Source: Albifimbria verrucaria (taxonomy: Eukaryota; Ascomycota; Sordariomycetes; Hypocreales; Stachybotryaceae). Taken from it: a DNA stretch of 64,000 bases. The translations under genes and the position numbers were made by a program. Location: NCBI GenBank assembly GCA_020081605.1, contig JAHREC010000011.1, positions 2,418,001 through 2,482,000 on the forward strand, in the 5' to 3' direction. Below are positions 10,006 through 22,345 of this stretch, piece after piece. The notes beneath the pieces were generated by a model. It made no database searches and was not told the origin of the DNA. It saw only the letters and a program-made list of their open reading frames with translations. Position 1 is the first letter of the stretch, and each line of letters opens with the position of its first letter.

Positions 10006-12289
10006 GGTATCTAATGGCGAGATGGACTAAACAGACAATTGTCACAGCATAATTCACAGAGGTCAACGGATGAAAGAGGAGAGAAGGCGGAAAATGGAAG
10101 CAGGTAGAAGTACAAGACAAGAGCATCGTCCTCACGTGCAATCGAACGCTTCAGCTGCCGGCTGCCGTTGGAGGCTGCTGCCCTCAGGTACCTGCAGCAG
10201 CTGGCAGGTGTTTTTCTCAGTTGTCAGTTGGCAGACAGCTGGTTGAGGAAAAGACGCCAGGACCAACCAACAAACACCAGATGGAAATGGATGGGTTGCA
10301 TTTGCTTTACTGGAACACGCCCGCAGTGGCTATGGTTGGACATTGGCACTGGTATTTGCTTGCGGCTAGAAAATGATGGACCAGTAGCCACTGACAAACA
10401 ATTGAAGCCATACCCGTGCTCGGAGCTGGAGTCTGAAGGGAGCATCATGTTGTTGCTCCGTGTAAGTGGTGTGTTTGTAGTCAGCATGTGTGGCAGGGCT
10501 CTCCTGGTACCAGAGAGTTCCTCCACACTATTCAGTACTTTATGCGGTACCCGGTTCAAGAGAAACATGCATCAAGATATAAGATATTATTCTCGCCATC
10601 GGGAGACACTGCAGGGCTGCATTGCCGCGCGCTTGTGGTCAGTCAGGTTGTCTCGTCGTGTCAATCGTGACCAAATAGGTGGCCAAGACAGCGCTGCTAA
10701 AACGGGACGGCACACGAGGGAAGGGATCCATCCAGATGCCGACACGGTCTAGGTCTAACCGATCCAGGACCAGGCCCATCGTACTGTAGAGTAATCCCTA
10801 GGCAAAGGGAAGAAAAGGTGTGTGTGTGTGGGACAACCGGGTTTGCCTGTGTTGGATGGAGCCAACGCCGTGGCAAGGACGTGGGTCAATACGAGGAACC
10901 CACCTCGAGGCAAAGTCGCCAAACCAGCCAGCCAGCAAGCAAGCAAAGCCAATTCATGCATGAAGTACGCCCCTGTGAAGATGTTCTCTTTTCGGTGCCA
11001 ACGTAATTTTGCATGAATTGATTGTGAGAGAAAATCATTTATTTTTTCCCTTGTCTCTCTTTTCTTTTAATTGCAAACAAACTGCCATGGTCAATCGTGT
11101 CCCGTAATTGTCGGCGCCCACCGTCTGAGCAGAGGTGCACGTTGCACTACCAGGATTCGGGATTGTCTGATGCTGCAGCAGCAGCATCATCGAGCAGCGA
11201 TCCTCTGCCAATCGTTGTCGAGCTGCGCCTCGTAGACCACGACAACAACACTAACAACACGAGATCATGTGATAACACCACCTCGTCCTCGCACATCGCA
11301 GTCACCCTGGCGACGCATGAATTGCTGTGTCAGCTGAAGTGGCAATAGCGTTTGTACGAAGGAAAAAAACATGCACATTCAGCTGGGTAGTGAATGTGAG
11401 TTTTGTTCAGGTTGTGAAGCTGTATTGTTCAAATTTAGAGATCCATTAACCCAAGCGTCTGAAGCTTTGCACCTAAGATGTTAGGTATTTTTTTTTAGCT
11501 GGTTCCAGGTCGCTTGAATTTAAGGTACGGCTACGTAGCAGTACCTTCGTTCCTTGGTTCCCGCTGTCCAACAGTACCTGGCTCGTGGGCACTCTATCTG
11601 AGCTCTCGTATGTACCCACCGCCCCAGCGCCTTGTATCGACTGGTGCACGTCGTTGCCCCTTTCGGGCAAGCCTGGCGCCCAAGCCTGGTCTCACCCGTT
11701 CCGGCTCTCCCCATTCCTTGTCCGTTAGGTACCTACACACTGTTTGACTGCGCTGCGCTGCTGCACGTCCCGTACTTGGCTTTCGCCCGTACAGCGCTAA
11801 CTTGCTGCGCTGCTCCACTGAAGTGCGCTGCAACTGCGCTGAACCATCAATGCACCCCTCCCAATCCCGTGCTGCCCCATGCTCTCCTCGCTCGTCTTCA
11901 CTATCCGATCGAAAACATCCTTGTCCCCTCTTGAGTCTCTTTTTTCCTCCTTCCTCACCCTTCCATTCTCCTTCTGCAGCATCGAGTCCGTCTGATCGAT
12001 CCTCCCCGGGCGTCCAACTTTCTGTACATGCTTTAATCAGTCCCTCGCTTTTTCTTTCTTTCCTGCCTCTCCACGCTCGCTACGCCCGCCCTCGCTTGTC
12101 GTTTCCCTTCTCCTGACACACTACGTGAAAGGGGTTAGACGATCCGGTTCCAGGTCATCTTTTTCCACAACAGACGACTCGACCCGACTCGACAGCGCTT
12201 CTCTCGTCGCTTCCGGCTCTTCCTCAAGTCCTGCTCCTCCGTCTTTTCAATACAGGCACCCAAGCTTGCACATCTTCAGGCCCGTCAAG
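10006..12289. other. Long gene-free region upstream of the DUF7137 gene
   Basis: This 2.3-kb stretch separates the starts of two divergent genes. A plus-strand frame of 194 codons (10168-10752) and several shorter ones show no family features. From about 11700 to 12290 the sequence is strongly pyrimidine-rich, with GCTGCGCTGC units, consistent with a long promoter/5' leader for the gene at 12290. Confidence 0.55.
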
Positions 12290-13199
12290 ATGCGTTTTGA
12301 TACCACCCTAGTCCAAGTGGCCATGTGCCTCGCGTCATGGTCATCTGTCACTGCAGCATGGCCCGACTCCCTTGCTGAGGGCAACTATGCCATTGGTATC
12401 CGTCAGGATAACAACGACAACAAGGACAACAAGGACACGTCATGTACGTTGAGCCACAACCACCATCTTAGTTGTCTTCATGCCAATCCAAGTACTAACA
12501 ATATGTAGCCAAAGTTGAAGAGTCAGAGACCACCAAACCCCCGTCAGCAAGACGTCCGAACAGCCCAAGGAGACCGGAAAGGACAAGAACACCTCAAAGG
12601 GTGGCGACAAGACAAACAAGGAAACGGGCACACCTACTGGAACCCGCTCTCACTCGCCTACCCGCACCAGGTATCCCCGAGATTCCTGCTGGCGGCGTCA
12701 CCATGATTTCGCCCGCCACCTTGCTCGAGCCCACTCCTCTCTACAAGCTCAAGGAGAAGGTCACATTCGCCTGGAACTATACCTCTCTCAAGGGCAAGCC
12801 CACTGCTATCGACGTCTTGGTCAGCTGCGATGCCGCCAAGGCAACCTGGACCCTGACCGGTAACATGTCCTTTGCTTCCCAGGTCACCTACACTTGGGAC
12901 ACAAAGAAGCAGGCCACCGACGCCGCCAAGCCTCTCCCAATCGAACTGTACACCCTCATGATCAAGGACTCCGACACCGAAATCACCGACCAGCCCGAAG
13001 CGGGCTACCTCGCCAAGTACACTGGCCTCACCTTTGGCCTTTACGAGCCTGCCAAGCCCACGAAATGGGAAGACTGGGAATGTACTGGCTGCAGCGCCGC
13101 CCTTCGCTCTTCGAACGACCAGCCCTGGGCCTTGCCGTCACCATGAGCTTGGTCTCCCTACTCAGCTTCACGTGGTTCGTCACTGGTCTCGGCCTTTAA
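12290..13199 (+). CDS. DUF7137 secreted, GPI-anchor-type protein
   Basis: This is a fungal cell-surface protein of the DUF7137 family; its function is not known. Exon 1 (12290-12443) encodes a signal peptide (MRFDTTLVQVAMCLASWSSV, cleavage probably after TAA) and a polar Asn/Asp-rich start. A 65-bp intron with a TACTAAC branch site follows, and exon 2 begins at 12509. A Thr/Ser/Lys-rich linker leads to the domain, which starts near GGVTMISPATLLEPTPLYKL and includes VTFAWNYTSLKGKPTAIDVL, ELYTLMIKDSD and the TGLTFGLYEP segment. Two conserved cysteines sit in WECTGCSAA. The true C-terminus is a hydrophobic tail (LVSLLSFTWFVTGLGL), as expected for a GPI signal or a single membrane anchor. Frame slips near 12650 and 13110 must be bridged to join these parts. 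The gene is convergent with the CDK gene. Confidence 0.85.
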
Positions 13200-13692
13200 C
13201 AAACTGTACCGTCACCTTGTCTCAAAAACAGGAGTTTTTTCATCGTAGCGTCTTCTAATGGGGGTTTCTGGTTCACTCATCACTTTGGTTCCTGGGTCTT
13301 GCAGCAATTCGGGGTTTGGTTTCTTTTTTTTTTTGGGTATAAGATAAAGCGTCTAACTGATGGAGAAAGTTACCTCATATCTTGACGGCGGCGTTACGAA
13401 AGAATGGTACATGTTCATTGGCAAATATGGGGTGAATGCCGTGGTGAAAGATATAAGGCCTAGGTTTCAAGCAGCCTCGGGCGTCGTAATAATATGAGCA
13501 TTCTAATGACGTACACGTACTGTACACCCTTGACTCAATCCTCGCCGATATGTGTCTATGTCCTCTATTCGTACATGCATTATAAGAGAGGGAGTTGTTG
13601 CGTAGACTCTGCTGACCATGTTTTCCCATGTTCATGCTTGTCATGTGTTTATATCGAGTCAACCCGCCTTGGTTCGCCTCTAACCACTCCCG
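13200..13692. other. Convergent intergenic region
   Basis: This lies between the 3' ends of the DUF7137 and CDK genes. A T-run is present at about 13320-13335. No coding sequence was recognised. Confidence 0.6.
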
Positions 13693-15168
13693 TTACACCA
13701 TCCTCAGCGTGAAGCCAGCACCACGCTCTTCCTTCTCTCGTCCTTGGAATATGCCACTCAGGTCCACATCCCCAAGGCCGCCGCCTGTGCCCCGCGCTCT
13801 GGTGCGTGCGGCTCACGGCGTCGTCTGCTGCGTTCCTGGCCCGCCTTGCTAGGGAATGTTGGGAACATGCTCTCGGGCTTGGGTTTAGGATCTTGGCGGA
13901 AGTACTCGTGATCGAGGACTTGCCGTGCCGACGGGCGTTTCGCCGGGTCCAGCGACAGCAAGTCCGCGAGCAGGCCCGCTGCCGCGGTTGTCAAGCCAGG
14001 GAAGCGCGCTCGCACAACGGAACCCACCGCAGGTCCGCCCTTGGGCAGGCGCAGTGAGCGGGCATTGGGGAGGCGGCGGAAGCCGGGCCATGTTTCTTCG
14101 GTGGGCACGCCGCATAGCTCGAAGATACGGGACATCTGGTCGACTTCGTTGGTGCCCTGAAGGAGAGGTTCTCGAGCAACAAGCTCGCCGAAAATGCACC
14201 CAATACTCCACATATCGACGGCGGCACCGTACTCGCGTGCGCCAAGGAGCAGCTCGGGCGCGCGGTACCATAGTGTGACCACCAGTTGAGTGAGCTTGGG
14301 AGGCGCCGGGTCACCCACGTAGCGCGCCATGCCAAAGTCGGCGATCTTGAGCTGCCCACGGTTGTTCAGGAGAAGGTTAGACGTTTTGAGGTCGCGGTGC
14401 AAGATCCAGTTGTCGTGTAGGTAGACCATGCCCGAGACGAGCTGCAGGAGGAGGCGCTTCACCTCAGAGGAGAGGAAGGGCTCGGGCATGTCTTCTAGGA
14501 TGCCTTTGAGGTCGTGCTCGACGAATTCGAGGACCAGGAAAATAGAGCTATGCCATTGCTTGGTTAGTAACTAGTTGAGGAAACTGGGGTTGCGTTCGGT
14601 GGCACACTTACTTGTCTACTTTGGAGACATCGTCCCCAACAACAACTTCCTCCAACCGCACGATGTTGCGATGTTGGCAATTCCTGAGGATCTGGATCTC
14701 TCGCAGTCCCGTAACTGGTAAGCCACCTCGATCGGACGGCTCGAGCTTCAACCGCTTCAGCGCGACGACCCGCCCCGACGCCCTGTCCGTAGCGCGCGCA
14801 ACCCACCCGTAGGTGCCCTCCTCGATATCATTCAGCTTGTCGTAGTTCTCCACGCTGCGAGCCTTGCCCCAGCCGCCTGCTTCGAACCGCAGGAGCTTCC
14901 GCGGCTGCGCAGCATCATCGCCTTCATTGTTTGGCGCGGCATGACCGGGTTCGGGCGTGAGTCTGCGCCGTTTCGAGGGCCGATCGTCGTTGTCGTCGTC
15001 GCCGGGCTGCTGCTGGGGCACGGCGAGGCTGGCCTGCTTCTCGGCCTCAAGCTTGCGGGCTTTCTCGGCCTTCTTGCGGCGCTTCTCCTGCTTCTCAGCC
15101 TCGAGGCGGGCGTTGAGCTCGGCGTCCTCCTCGGTGTCGGCCCATCGCGACTTGGATTTGGAGGACAT
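13693..15168 (-). CDS. Cyclin-dependent kinase, CDK10/CDK11 (PITSLRE) type
   Basis: This is a nuclear Ser/Thr kinase of the CDK10/11 group, linked in other eukaryotes to transcription and pre-mRNA processing. Exon 1 is 15168-14612 and exon 2 is 14547-13693. The N-terminal ~90 residues are charged (Lys/Glu/Arg). The kinase domain then shows the Gly-rich loop (IEEGTYGWV), the catalytic Lys in VALKRLKLE, the PITSLRE-equivalent helix VTGLREIQIL, HRDLKTSNLLL, DFGMARYVGD, and TLWYRAPELLLG followed by DMWSIGCIFGEL. The C-terminus is GAGFTLRMV, reached only if one G is restored in the run at 13770-13773; without it the frame stops early at 13758. The gene diverges from the methyltransferase gene with 498 bp between the starts. 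Confidence 0.9.
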
Positions 15169-15666
15169 GGGGATCGTGGTGGGTGGTGGTGCCCGATTTG
15201 AAACCAGCCACGCTTCTTGAAGTTTGCTGGCAGAAGAACTGGACTGCCGGGCCAGAGGCTGGTGTATTCAAGGGTCAATTCGGAGATGCAGTCGTCCCAG
15301 GAGCATGAACGACATACCCAAGTGATTGATTCGTCGTGGTTTGCTGCTCTCTATGTGAAGTCAACTGGCTCTTGATGGAGCTGGTTCCAGCTCCATCCAG
15401 CGCGAAAGTACTGCAAGGTTACGTCAGCCGTAGTGACGCACAATCTTGCAGCCCACATGCTTCGAGGTACATGCCGGTACGGGTCACTATCTTATCGATA
15501 TCGTTTTCAGAACTCCAACGCCTTGCGATTCATCTGTCAAGGCAAGACTTGCTTTCAATCTTCAGCAAGCCCAGCTCTACAGTCTGACTTGCTGATATGG
15601 GACGGTCTTTATCCTCGGCATAGTGTTTCTTGATACCAGGTCGATACCCGACCAACGCAGCTCACA
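15169..15666. other. Divergent promoter region
   Basis: This 498-bp region is shared by the CDK gene (-) and the NDUFAF7-like gene (+). No coding sequence or strong known motif was seen. Confidence 0.6.
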
Positions 15667-17351
15667 ATGAGACCAGTATTTGCTCTTCACAGGAGCCTTG
15701 CTCGCTCCAGCTTCACACAGCTCGGCCGTTCAGGCTTGCGCATAAGAGGCTTCTCAACCACCATCCCGCGCTTCCAAGAGGAAGAGAGAAAATGGTCAAC
15801 GCCGCTGGCCAAGCAGCTATTCGAGGCCATCTCGGTGAGTGCATTTCGTCTCGTTTCGTCTCAGAATTGGACGAATGAAGCTCACCACCCGCTATAGACC
15901 ACTGGGCCTGTGCCCCTGGCCAGCTACATGCGCATGTGCCTGACTGGTGATATCGGTGGCTACTACACCGGCGCCATCGGCGAGGGCCGCGATCAGTTTG
16001 GCTCCAAGGGCGATTTCATCACGTCTCCTGAGATCTCTCAGATCTTTGGCGAGCTAATCGGCGTCTGGTTCCTCGCCGAATGGATCAGCCAGGGCCGACC
16101 AAAGCAGGGCGTCCAGCTCATCGAGGTTGGACCCGGCCGTGGAACTCTTATGGATGATATACTCCGAGTAAGTTGCCATAGAGCCTCGCTTGATGTCATG
16201 GCCGACGCTGACCGTTGAACCCTGCCTTGATAGACAATCCAGCGGTTCCCGGAGATGGCCAACAGCCTTGAATCTGTGTTCATGGTTGAGGCCAGCAGGG
16301 AGCTCAGGAAACTCAGAAGAAGCTCTTGTGTGGTCCTGACTCGCCGACTACAGAGTCCAAGTCGGGATACTACAGCCAGAGCAAGTACAGCGGCAAGCCC
16401 ATTGTCTGGACCGACACGATCAAGTCTATTCCCATAGGTGCGTCTATGCCTGCCTACCTGCCGCTTTTCACATGACTAACATGCCCTGTCCCAGACCCAA
16501 ACAAGACGCCATTCATCGTGGCTCATGAGTTCTTCGATGCGCTCCCCATTCACTCCTTCCAATCTGCCCCTGCATCCAACCCTCCCAAGCCCAAGAACTC
16601 TGCCGGCACTGCGCCAGAGACACAGCCCGGCCAACCAGCCATGGAGTGGCGCGAGATGCTCGTCTCGCCTGTCCCTCCCGGCTCAACTCCCAGTAACCTC
16701 GGTACTTTCCACACGTTGCAAGGCGAAACTCCTGCCGAGTTCCAGCTGATTCTGTCGTCTACCCCAACGCGCCACTCACGCTACCTCCCCGAGACGTCTT
16801 CCCGCTACCGCAAGCTCAAGCAGACGCCCGACTCCGTTGTCGAGATCTGTCCTGACGCCTCTATCTACGCCTCCGACTTCGCCGCCCGCATCGGCGGCTC
16901 ACCCACCTATCCCAAGGCTCGCCCCAGCGGCGCCGCCCTCATCCTCGACTACGGCACCTCCGACACCATCCCCATCAACTCCCTGCGCGGCATCCGCCAG
17001 CACCGCCTCGTCAACCCCTTCACCGCCCCAGGTCTCGTCGATCTCAGCGCCGACGTCGACTTCACCGCCCTCGCCGATGCCGCCACCCTCGCCAGCGAGG
17101 GAGTTGAGGTCCACGGACCCGTCCCCAGGGCGACTTCCTGGAGTTGATGGGCATCCGGGAGCGCGCCGAGATGCTGACCAGAAGCCCGGTCTCGAGCCCT
17201 CGGCCGTGGAAAACATCACCAAGGCGTGGAAGAGACTCGTCGACAGGGCCCTGGCGGCATGGGCAAGACATACAAGGTCCTTGCCATCTTGCCCGAGAAT
17301 GACGGCAGACGTCGACCAGTTGGCTTCGGAGGAGACGTCACTGAATCGTAA
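15667..17351 (+). CDS. NDUFAF7/MidA-type mitochondrial protein arginine methyltransferase
   Basis: In other eukaryotes this family (DUF185, SAM-dependent methyltransferase) symmetrically dimethylates an arginine of complex I subunit NDUFS2 during assembly. The N-terminus ([20 protein letters not shown]) is Arg/Ser-rich and fits a mitochondrial presequence. Exons are 15667-15834, 15898-16167, 16234-16437 and 16495 onward, with GT-AG introns of 57-66 bp. Visible motifs are [40 protein letters not shown], the SAM loop [41 protein letters not shown] and [16 protein letters not shown]. The end reads [14 protein letters not shown] and [10 protein letters not shown], with TAA at 17349-17351. Several frame slips (near 16308, 17130, 17185, 17255 and 17300) break this conserved 3' half, so automated calls would truncate it near 17147. 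Confidence 0.9.
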
Positions 17352-17662
17352 AATGTCCACTAGCAGCTATCTACGTGAGGGATCTCGACGTACATGTATG
17401 GGTTTTTGATTATGTATCATAGAAGCGAATGTAAGATGGAAGAATTGGAAATAATGCGTCTGCCTCCTGTTCATATTATCTATTCTTTGAACCCTCACTC
17501 ACGGCGCCGGCATTTGTAGAAATAGGAATAAACGAAAAACATCCAATCATGCATGCCCACAACACATGCTGCGTTTACCAACCCGTCTGGGGTAATGTAC
17601 AAGATCCACCTGGTGATGCCCACCCTCGACTTCTCCTAAGCAGCTCACGGTCTTGGCATAGT
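17352..17662. other. Short convergent intergenic region
   Basis: This 311-bp spacer lies between two 3' ends. No coding sequence was recognised. Confidence 0.6.
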
Positions 17663-19617
17663 CTACCTGCCTCGTACAAGCTTCGCGTCCTCCTCACTTC
17701 CATCGTCGGAGAACTTGTCACCATCCTCTCCGACGGCGAATATCGTCTCGCCTTCCAATGACTCTCGCGGTAAGCCGCGGCTAGGAGCGGGCTGGAAGTT
17801 GCGAGTCTGGGAGGGTCCGCCAGAGTTCGATGCTCCCAGTCCACCTGTTGGCTGGTTGTTGTTCTTACCACCAACCCTAGCCTCCTCATCCTCATCGTCT
17901 GAGTCGCCCGGCATGCCAATGTCGGCGATCTCAAAGTTGCCGTCATCATCTTGCGCAATTTCGTCACTCATAGCGAAGCGGCGGTTTGTTGGCTGTTGGC
18001 CTCCAGACATATGCAATCCAGGCAACCTCGGCGAAGTAGACAATGTTCAGCCAGCCATCCAGAACGAACCAGCGAGTCTTCCAGTGTTTGGGAACGAAGT
18101 CGGGGTCGGTAAGTCCGGCAAAGGTGAAGGTGTTGAAGAAGAAGAAGGCAAGGATGACGAAGCAACTGGCAAGGATTGACCACCAAAGCTTCTTGTACAT
18201 GCCTTCCTTGACATGCTGCTTCCTTTCATTCAGGTCTTTGAGAGTGAAGTTGAGGGAGTTGAGAATCCAGACGTAGAAAGCGGTCATGGTCATGGCAAGG
18301 GGCAGGGCGATGAAAAGGAAGACCAGGCCTACACGTGAATTAGCACCTGGCGATCATAGCAAACTCGTCTTCAATGACTTACCGGCATCCTCGGGCGCCA
18401 CGATATGGTCTGCAATTGCATAGACGAGGCCAAAGAGGAAATGGGCAGCCGCGAGCCATCGAATGTAGATCATGGTTCGTCCCAGCGTCGGCTTCACCAC
18501 GCCGTAACCCATGCAGACGATGAGAAGCAGGAAGAAGGAGAAGGAGCTGCGAACAGCGTTGAGCATAGCGACAACAATGAGGAAAACCTTGGCGCCAATA
18601 TTGGAGCCGTGGCGGTTCTTGTACTCTGAAGAAGTATTAGCAACGGCCAGAAGATATGCGGAGGAGGTAGCGAACCATAGAATCCCCAAGTCAGGAGCAT
18701 TTCAACAACCAAAAAGATGAGAATGGCGGTGATATAGTTCTGAACGGCCACTGCGCAAAGTTAATACCCATGTCATAGGAAACCATCAGAGAAGGGAACA
18801 TACGAATGTCATGTCTGTGCTGGTAGTACAGGACACCCCAGAAGCCAGCAACAAGGGCGTACAGGATAGTAATGCCGCCATAGAAGGGCAGCTTGGGAAT
18901 CTGCGTAGCCTGCAGCTCACCGTAGGCATTCCTGAACTCAACAACTGCGTTGTACCCTTCTGCGGTAAACTTGTCCGTCACCACGCAGTAGTATCCAGTC
19001 TTCTTAATGTTGTACTGGATCGGCTTGGGGTCTTTTAGGTGGACAGCCTTGGAGACGATGACGGCCGAGGACTTTTCGGTGGCATTCGGGGCCAGAATGT
19101 ATTCACCAATGTTGTCCTTCTCACAGGCCTTCTCGTTGACGTAGGCGTCGTTGCAAATCTCGAGCGTCTGCCAGCGCATTAGCCACTACTCGTCCTGTCG
19201 GGCTGCCGGGCATCACTTACAGGGGCGGGAACATCCGAGTTTGGGATGCCAATCAGCTCCTTGTCTCCCCATTCGAACAAGAGTAGGCTCGCCACGGGGT
19301 CATCGCCGTCGCCCAGTTTGCTAGGTTTGATGAAGTTGACGAGGATGAAGGGATCGACCGGTCCGCCCCAGCTACGCCTGCTGTACATTCCTTCAAGAGA
19401 GATTAGCTTTTGAATGGATACATGTAACCCCAAGAGGAAATATCGCCTTACCTGCACAGATCTGGCGCTTGTCGTCTGATTGATCCTGTAAGCAATCCTA
19501 GTCAGCTCGGGACCCAACCTCGTGCCTCCCGTGACGCTCGCATACCATGGCTATCTCCCACGCCTGGGCAGTCCATGCCGACAAGCCCAGGGCAAGAAGC
19601 CCAGTAAGAATCCTCAT
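17663..19617 (-). CDS. PTM1-type lung seven-transmembrane (LUSTR) receptor-like protein
   Basis: This is a Golgi/endosomal-type membrane protein of the LUSTR family (yeast Ptm1 group). The start at 19617 gives a signal peptide, MRILTGLLALGLSAWTAQAW. A luminal domain follows (RSWGGPVDPFILVNFIKPSK; EICNDAYVNEKACEKDN with paired Cys; KKTGYYCVVTDKFTAEGY). The membrane part comprises segments such as PFYGGITILYALVAGFWGVL, NYITAILIFLVVEMLLTWGF, VFLIVVAMLNAVRSSFSFFL, WLAAAHFLFGLVYAIADHIV, ILASCFVILAFFFFNTFTFA and VLDGWLNIVYFAEVAWIAYV. The tail is acidic and polar, ending EEDAKLVRGR. At least seven exons with small introns are present. A one-base slip at about 17980 (AAA run) separates the last transmembrane segment from the tail. 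The gene is divergent from PPIL2. Confidence 0.88.
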
Positions 19618-20191
19618 CTTGGTCCGTGGCCGGAGATGGTGTTAAGCTATATCGTGGTTGTGAATAGGTCAAAGGTCCAGGGGCTGAGACGCAATGATGT
19701 AGCGTCGCAGCAGTGCTGACCGGGGCTCGGTTGCGATGTTGTGGTGAACAGGTCGACCGGGTCCTCAGCTGCGCATATCGACAGCGCAAGGAGTGACGAG
19801 ATTGGACGGGCTGGGTCGCAGAACAAATCCAGGCCGAGTGGAAAGGGAGGAAGGGATGTTGACGGAGAGTTGAAGATGAAGTGGCAGCTCCGGGAGCCTT
19901 GAAGGTTACGTACACAACAGGTTGCTTGGCGTCTCCTGGGAGAGCAGACAGCACCCAAAGACAAAAGGGTGCAGGTACCTTGACGGGCAAATTGCAGCCA
20001 CGAGGTACCACCGCGCGCCAACGGTGGGCCCCAAAGTTATAGTGGGGCCTAGGCTGGCCTTGCCTTCCCTTCCCGGTGCTACGATAAGCGATAAGCATCG
20101 CATTTCCATCATTTTGTCCTCGAGGCTGAGCTTCCTCAACTCTTGCATCAACACCAGCCCAAGCCCTGCTTCTCCACGCCTGACCTGCAAG
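19618..20191. other. Divergent promoter region
   Basis: This 574-bp region is shared by the PTM1-like gene (-) and PPIL2 (+). Long open frames crossing it on the minus strand (for example 19502-20242) are read-through artefacts without family features. Confidence 0.55.
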
Positions 20192-22042
20192 ATGGGCAAA
20201 GGAACGGACAAGCTCTACGTGAGTCCCCAAACACAAATCCACGCACGTCCGCCCTCAATTGCCCGCTGACCTAGCTTCTCCCTACCATAGATCACCCACT
20301 CCGAGTGGTCCTCCTCGGACGCCTACTCGGCCAGCGTCGGCGCCAACGCCTCGCGCAGCGCCTCCCACGGCGCGCCCTTCCGCCGCCTGCCCTTCAACTT
20401 CTGCGCCGCGAGCCTCCAGCCCTTCAAGAACCCCGTCTGCACCCCTGACGGCACCATCTTCGACGTCGAGGTCATCGGCGCCTGGCTCGACAAGCACCCG
20501 GGCCAGAACCCCGTCAACGGCGAGCCCCTGCATGCGCGTGACCTCATCAAGCTCAACTTTGCGCGCAACGCCGAGTCCGACACCGCCGGCGCCGGCCTCA
20601 GCGACGGCAAGGGCGACCTGATCGACCCGGTTACGTACAAGGTCTTCACCGACAACACCCACATCGTCGCCATTCGCCATGGCACCTACGCCAACGTCTT
20701 TGCGTGGGAGACGGTCGAGCGCATGAACATCAAGGCCAAGATGTGGAATGACCTCGTCGATGACCAGCCCTTTACGCGCGCCGATATCATTACCCTGCAA
20801 GATCCCCAGAACGCCGCCAGCCGCAATCTCGACCAGTTCAAGTACCTCCAGGATGGACAGGAGGCGCAGCTGACCAAGGAGCAAGAGGCGGAGCGCAGTG
20901 CCGGCGACATCAACTCCAAAGCCCTGGGCAGCATGGGCGACAAGGTCCTCAAGGCTAAAGCCGCCGTGGAGCGCGCCCGTAAGGCTCGTGAAGCCGGCGC
21001 CGACGTCAACCGCACCTCCCAAGCTCTCTCCAAAGCCTCCGCGGGTCAGCCGCTGCCGCCCGCAAGCCCACCGCACACGACAAGGCTCTCGCGCCCAACT
21101 CAGCCGCCTACACGACCGGTCGTGCCGCCGCCAGTTTCACCAGCACGGGCCTGACGCCCGAGACAAGCGGCGAGCGCGCCCTGCTCACCGACGAGGAGTA
21201 CATGCTCAAGCCCAAGCGCATCAAGACCAAGGGTTATGCGCGCATGGAGACGAACCTCGGCGACCTGACCATCGAGCTGCATCCCGACACAGCGCCGCGC
21301 GCCGTGTGGAACTTCGTCAAGCTTGCACAGAAGGGCTACTACAAGGACGTCGCGTTCCATCGCAATATCCCCAACTTCATGATCCAGGGCGGTGACCCGT
21401 CAGGGACAGGCAAAGGCGGTGCCAGTATTTGGGGCAAGTACTTCAACGATGAGTTTGACGGGCCTCTCACGCACAACGCTCGTGGCACTGGTAGGTTTAA
21501 CCCTCGACTATTACACGTCCTCCATTAACCATCTCTCCCAGTCTCCATGGCCAACAAGGGCAAAAACACAAACTCGTCACAATTCTTCATCACCTACAAA
21601 GCTACCCCCATCTTGACCGCAAACACACCATCTTCGGCACCGTCGTCTCCGGGCTCGACGTCCTCTCCAAAATGGAGGACGTCCCCACCGACGGCTCCAA
21701 CAGGCCGCTCCATAAGATCGTCATCCGCGACGTCGTCATTTTCGTAGACCCCTTCGCCGAGTTCCAGAAGCAGAGGGCTGAGGACGACCGCCGCGCCGAG
21801 GAGCTGCGCGAGATCGAAGCCAAGGGCGGCGCTGAAGATGACCGGACCACGTGGACGGGCAAGCGCATCCGCGAGGATGGAACCGTCGTCCGTGCGGACC
21901 CCAGGAGTCGGTCGGCAAGTATCTGAAGAAGGCGCCGCCGCCGCCAGCGGATGACAGCTACGTGGACGACGTTGACACGTGGGAGGAGCCGGTGCGGAAG
22001 AAGGCCAAGAGCGGTGGCTTCGGAAATTTTGACAACTGGTAG
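20192..22042 (+). CDS. CYP8: U-box cyclophilin PPIL2/Cyp60 (peptidyl-prolyl isomerase, E3-type)
   Basis: PPIL2 proteins are nuclear, spliceosome-associated cyclophilins with an N-terminal U-box that can recruit E2 enzymes. Exon 1 is 20192-20218 (MGKGTDKLY), intron 72 bp; exon 2 is 20291-21490, intron 51 bp; exon 3 is 21542-22042. The N-terminal part ITHSEWSS ... [20 protein letters not shown] and [17 protein letters not shown] is the U-box. The cyclophilin domain begins [20 protein letters not shown] and shows [38 protein letters not shown] and [20 protein letters not shown]. The C-terminus is [16 protein letters not shown]. Frame slips occur at the GGG near 21047, CCCCC 21605-21609 and CCCC 21899-21902; each is repaired by one base. 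The gene symbol follows the fission yeast orthologue and is tentative. Confidence 0.92.
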
Positions 22043-22345
22043 ACGAGACAAGGAGTCTTTTCGTTCTGCACTATTCACTGGCAGGTTCACGTCATTAACG
22101 ATAGACAAGAGCATCTTCTTAAACGAACAAAGCAACCTCGCATGGATCTATTCAACCACATCCCGTCAAATAACTATGCTAACAGGGCTTTCTACATAAC
22201 GCCAATGCCTCTCACGGGGATGTTTTCCAAGATAAAATGACCGAGTACATCATGAGCATTCAATATGTAAATCAAAAAGGTATCATCAATGGACATGGCC
22301 GTCCGTCGACCAGTCTGGTGCCTGGGACTAAACAACGGACGTCTG
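22043..22345. other. Convergent intergenic region
   Basis: This lies between the 3' ends of PPIL2 and the Zn2Cys6 gene. A minus-strand frame running down to 22192 may extend the regulator, but its family-like C-terminus ends at 22346 in another frame. Confidence 0.45.

Noticed and set aside
10168..10752. 194-codon plus-strand frame in the 10-12 kb spacer
   Set aside because: It has no domain, signal peptide, splice structure or codon pattern like the neighbouring genes.
20282..21076. 264-codon minus-strand frame
   Set aside because: It is a shadow of the GC-rich PPIL2 coding strand.
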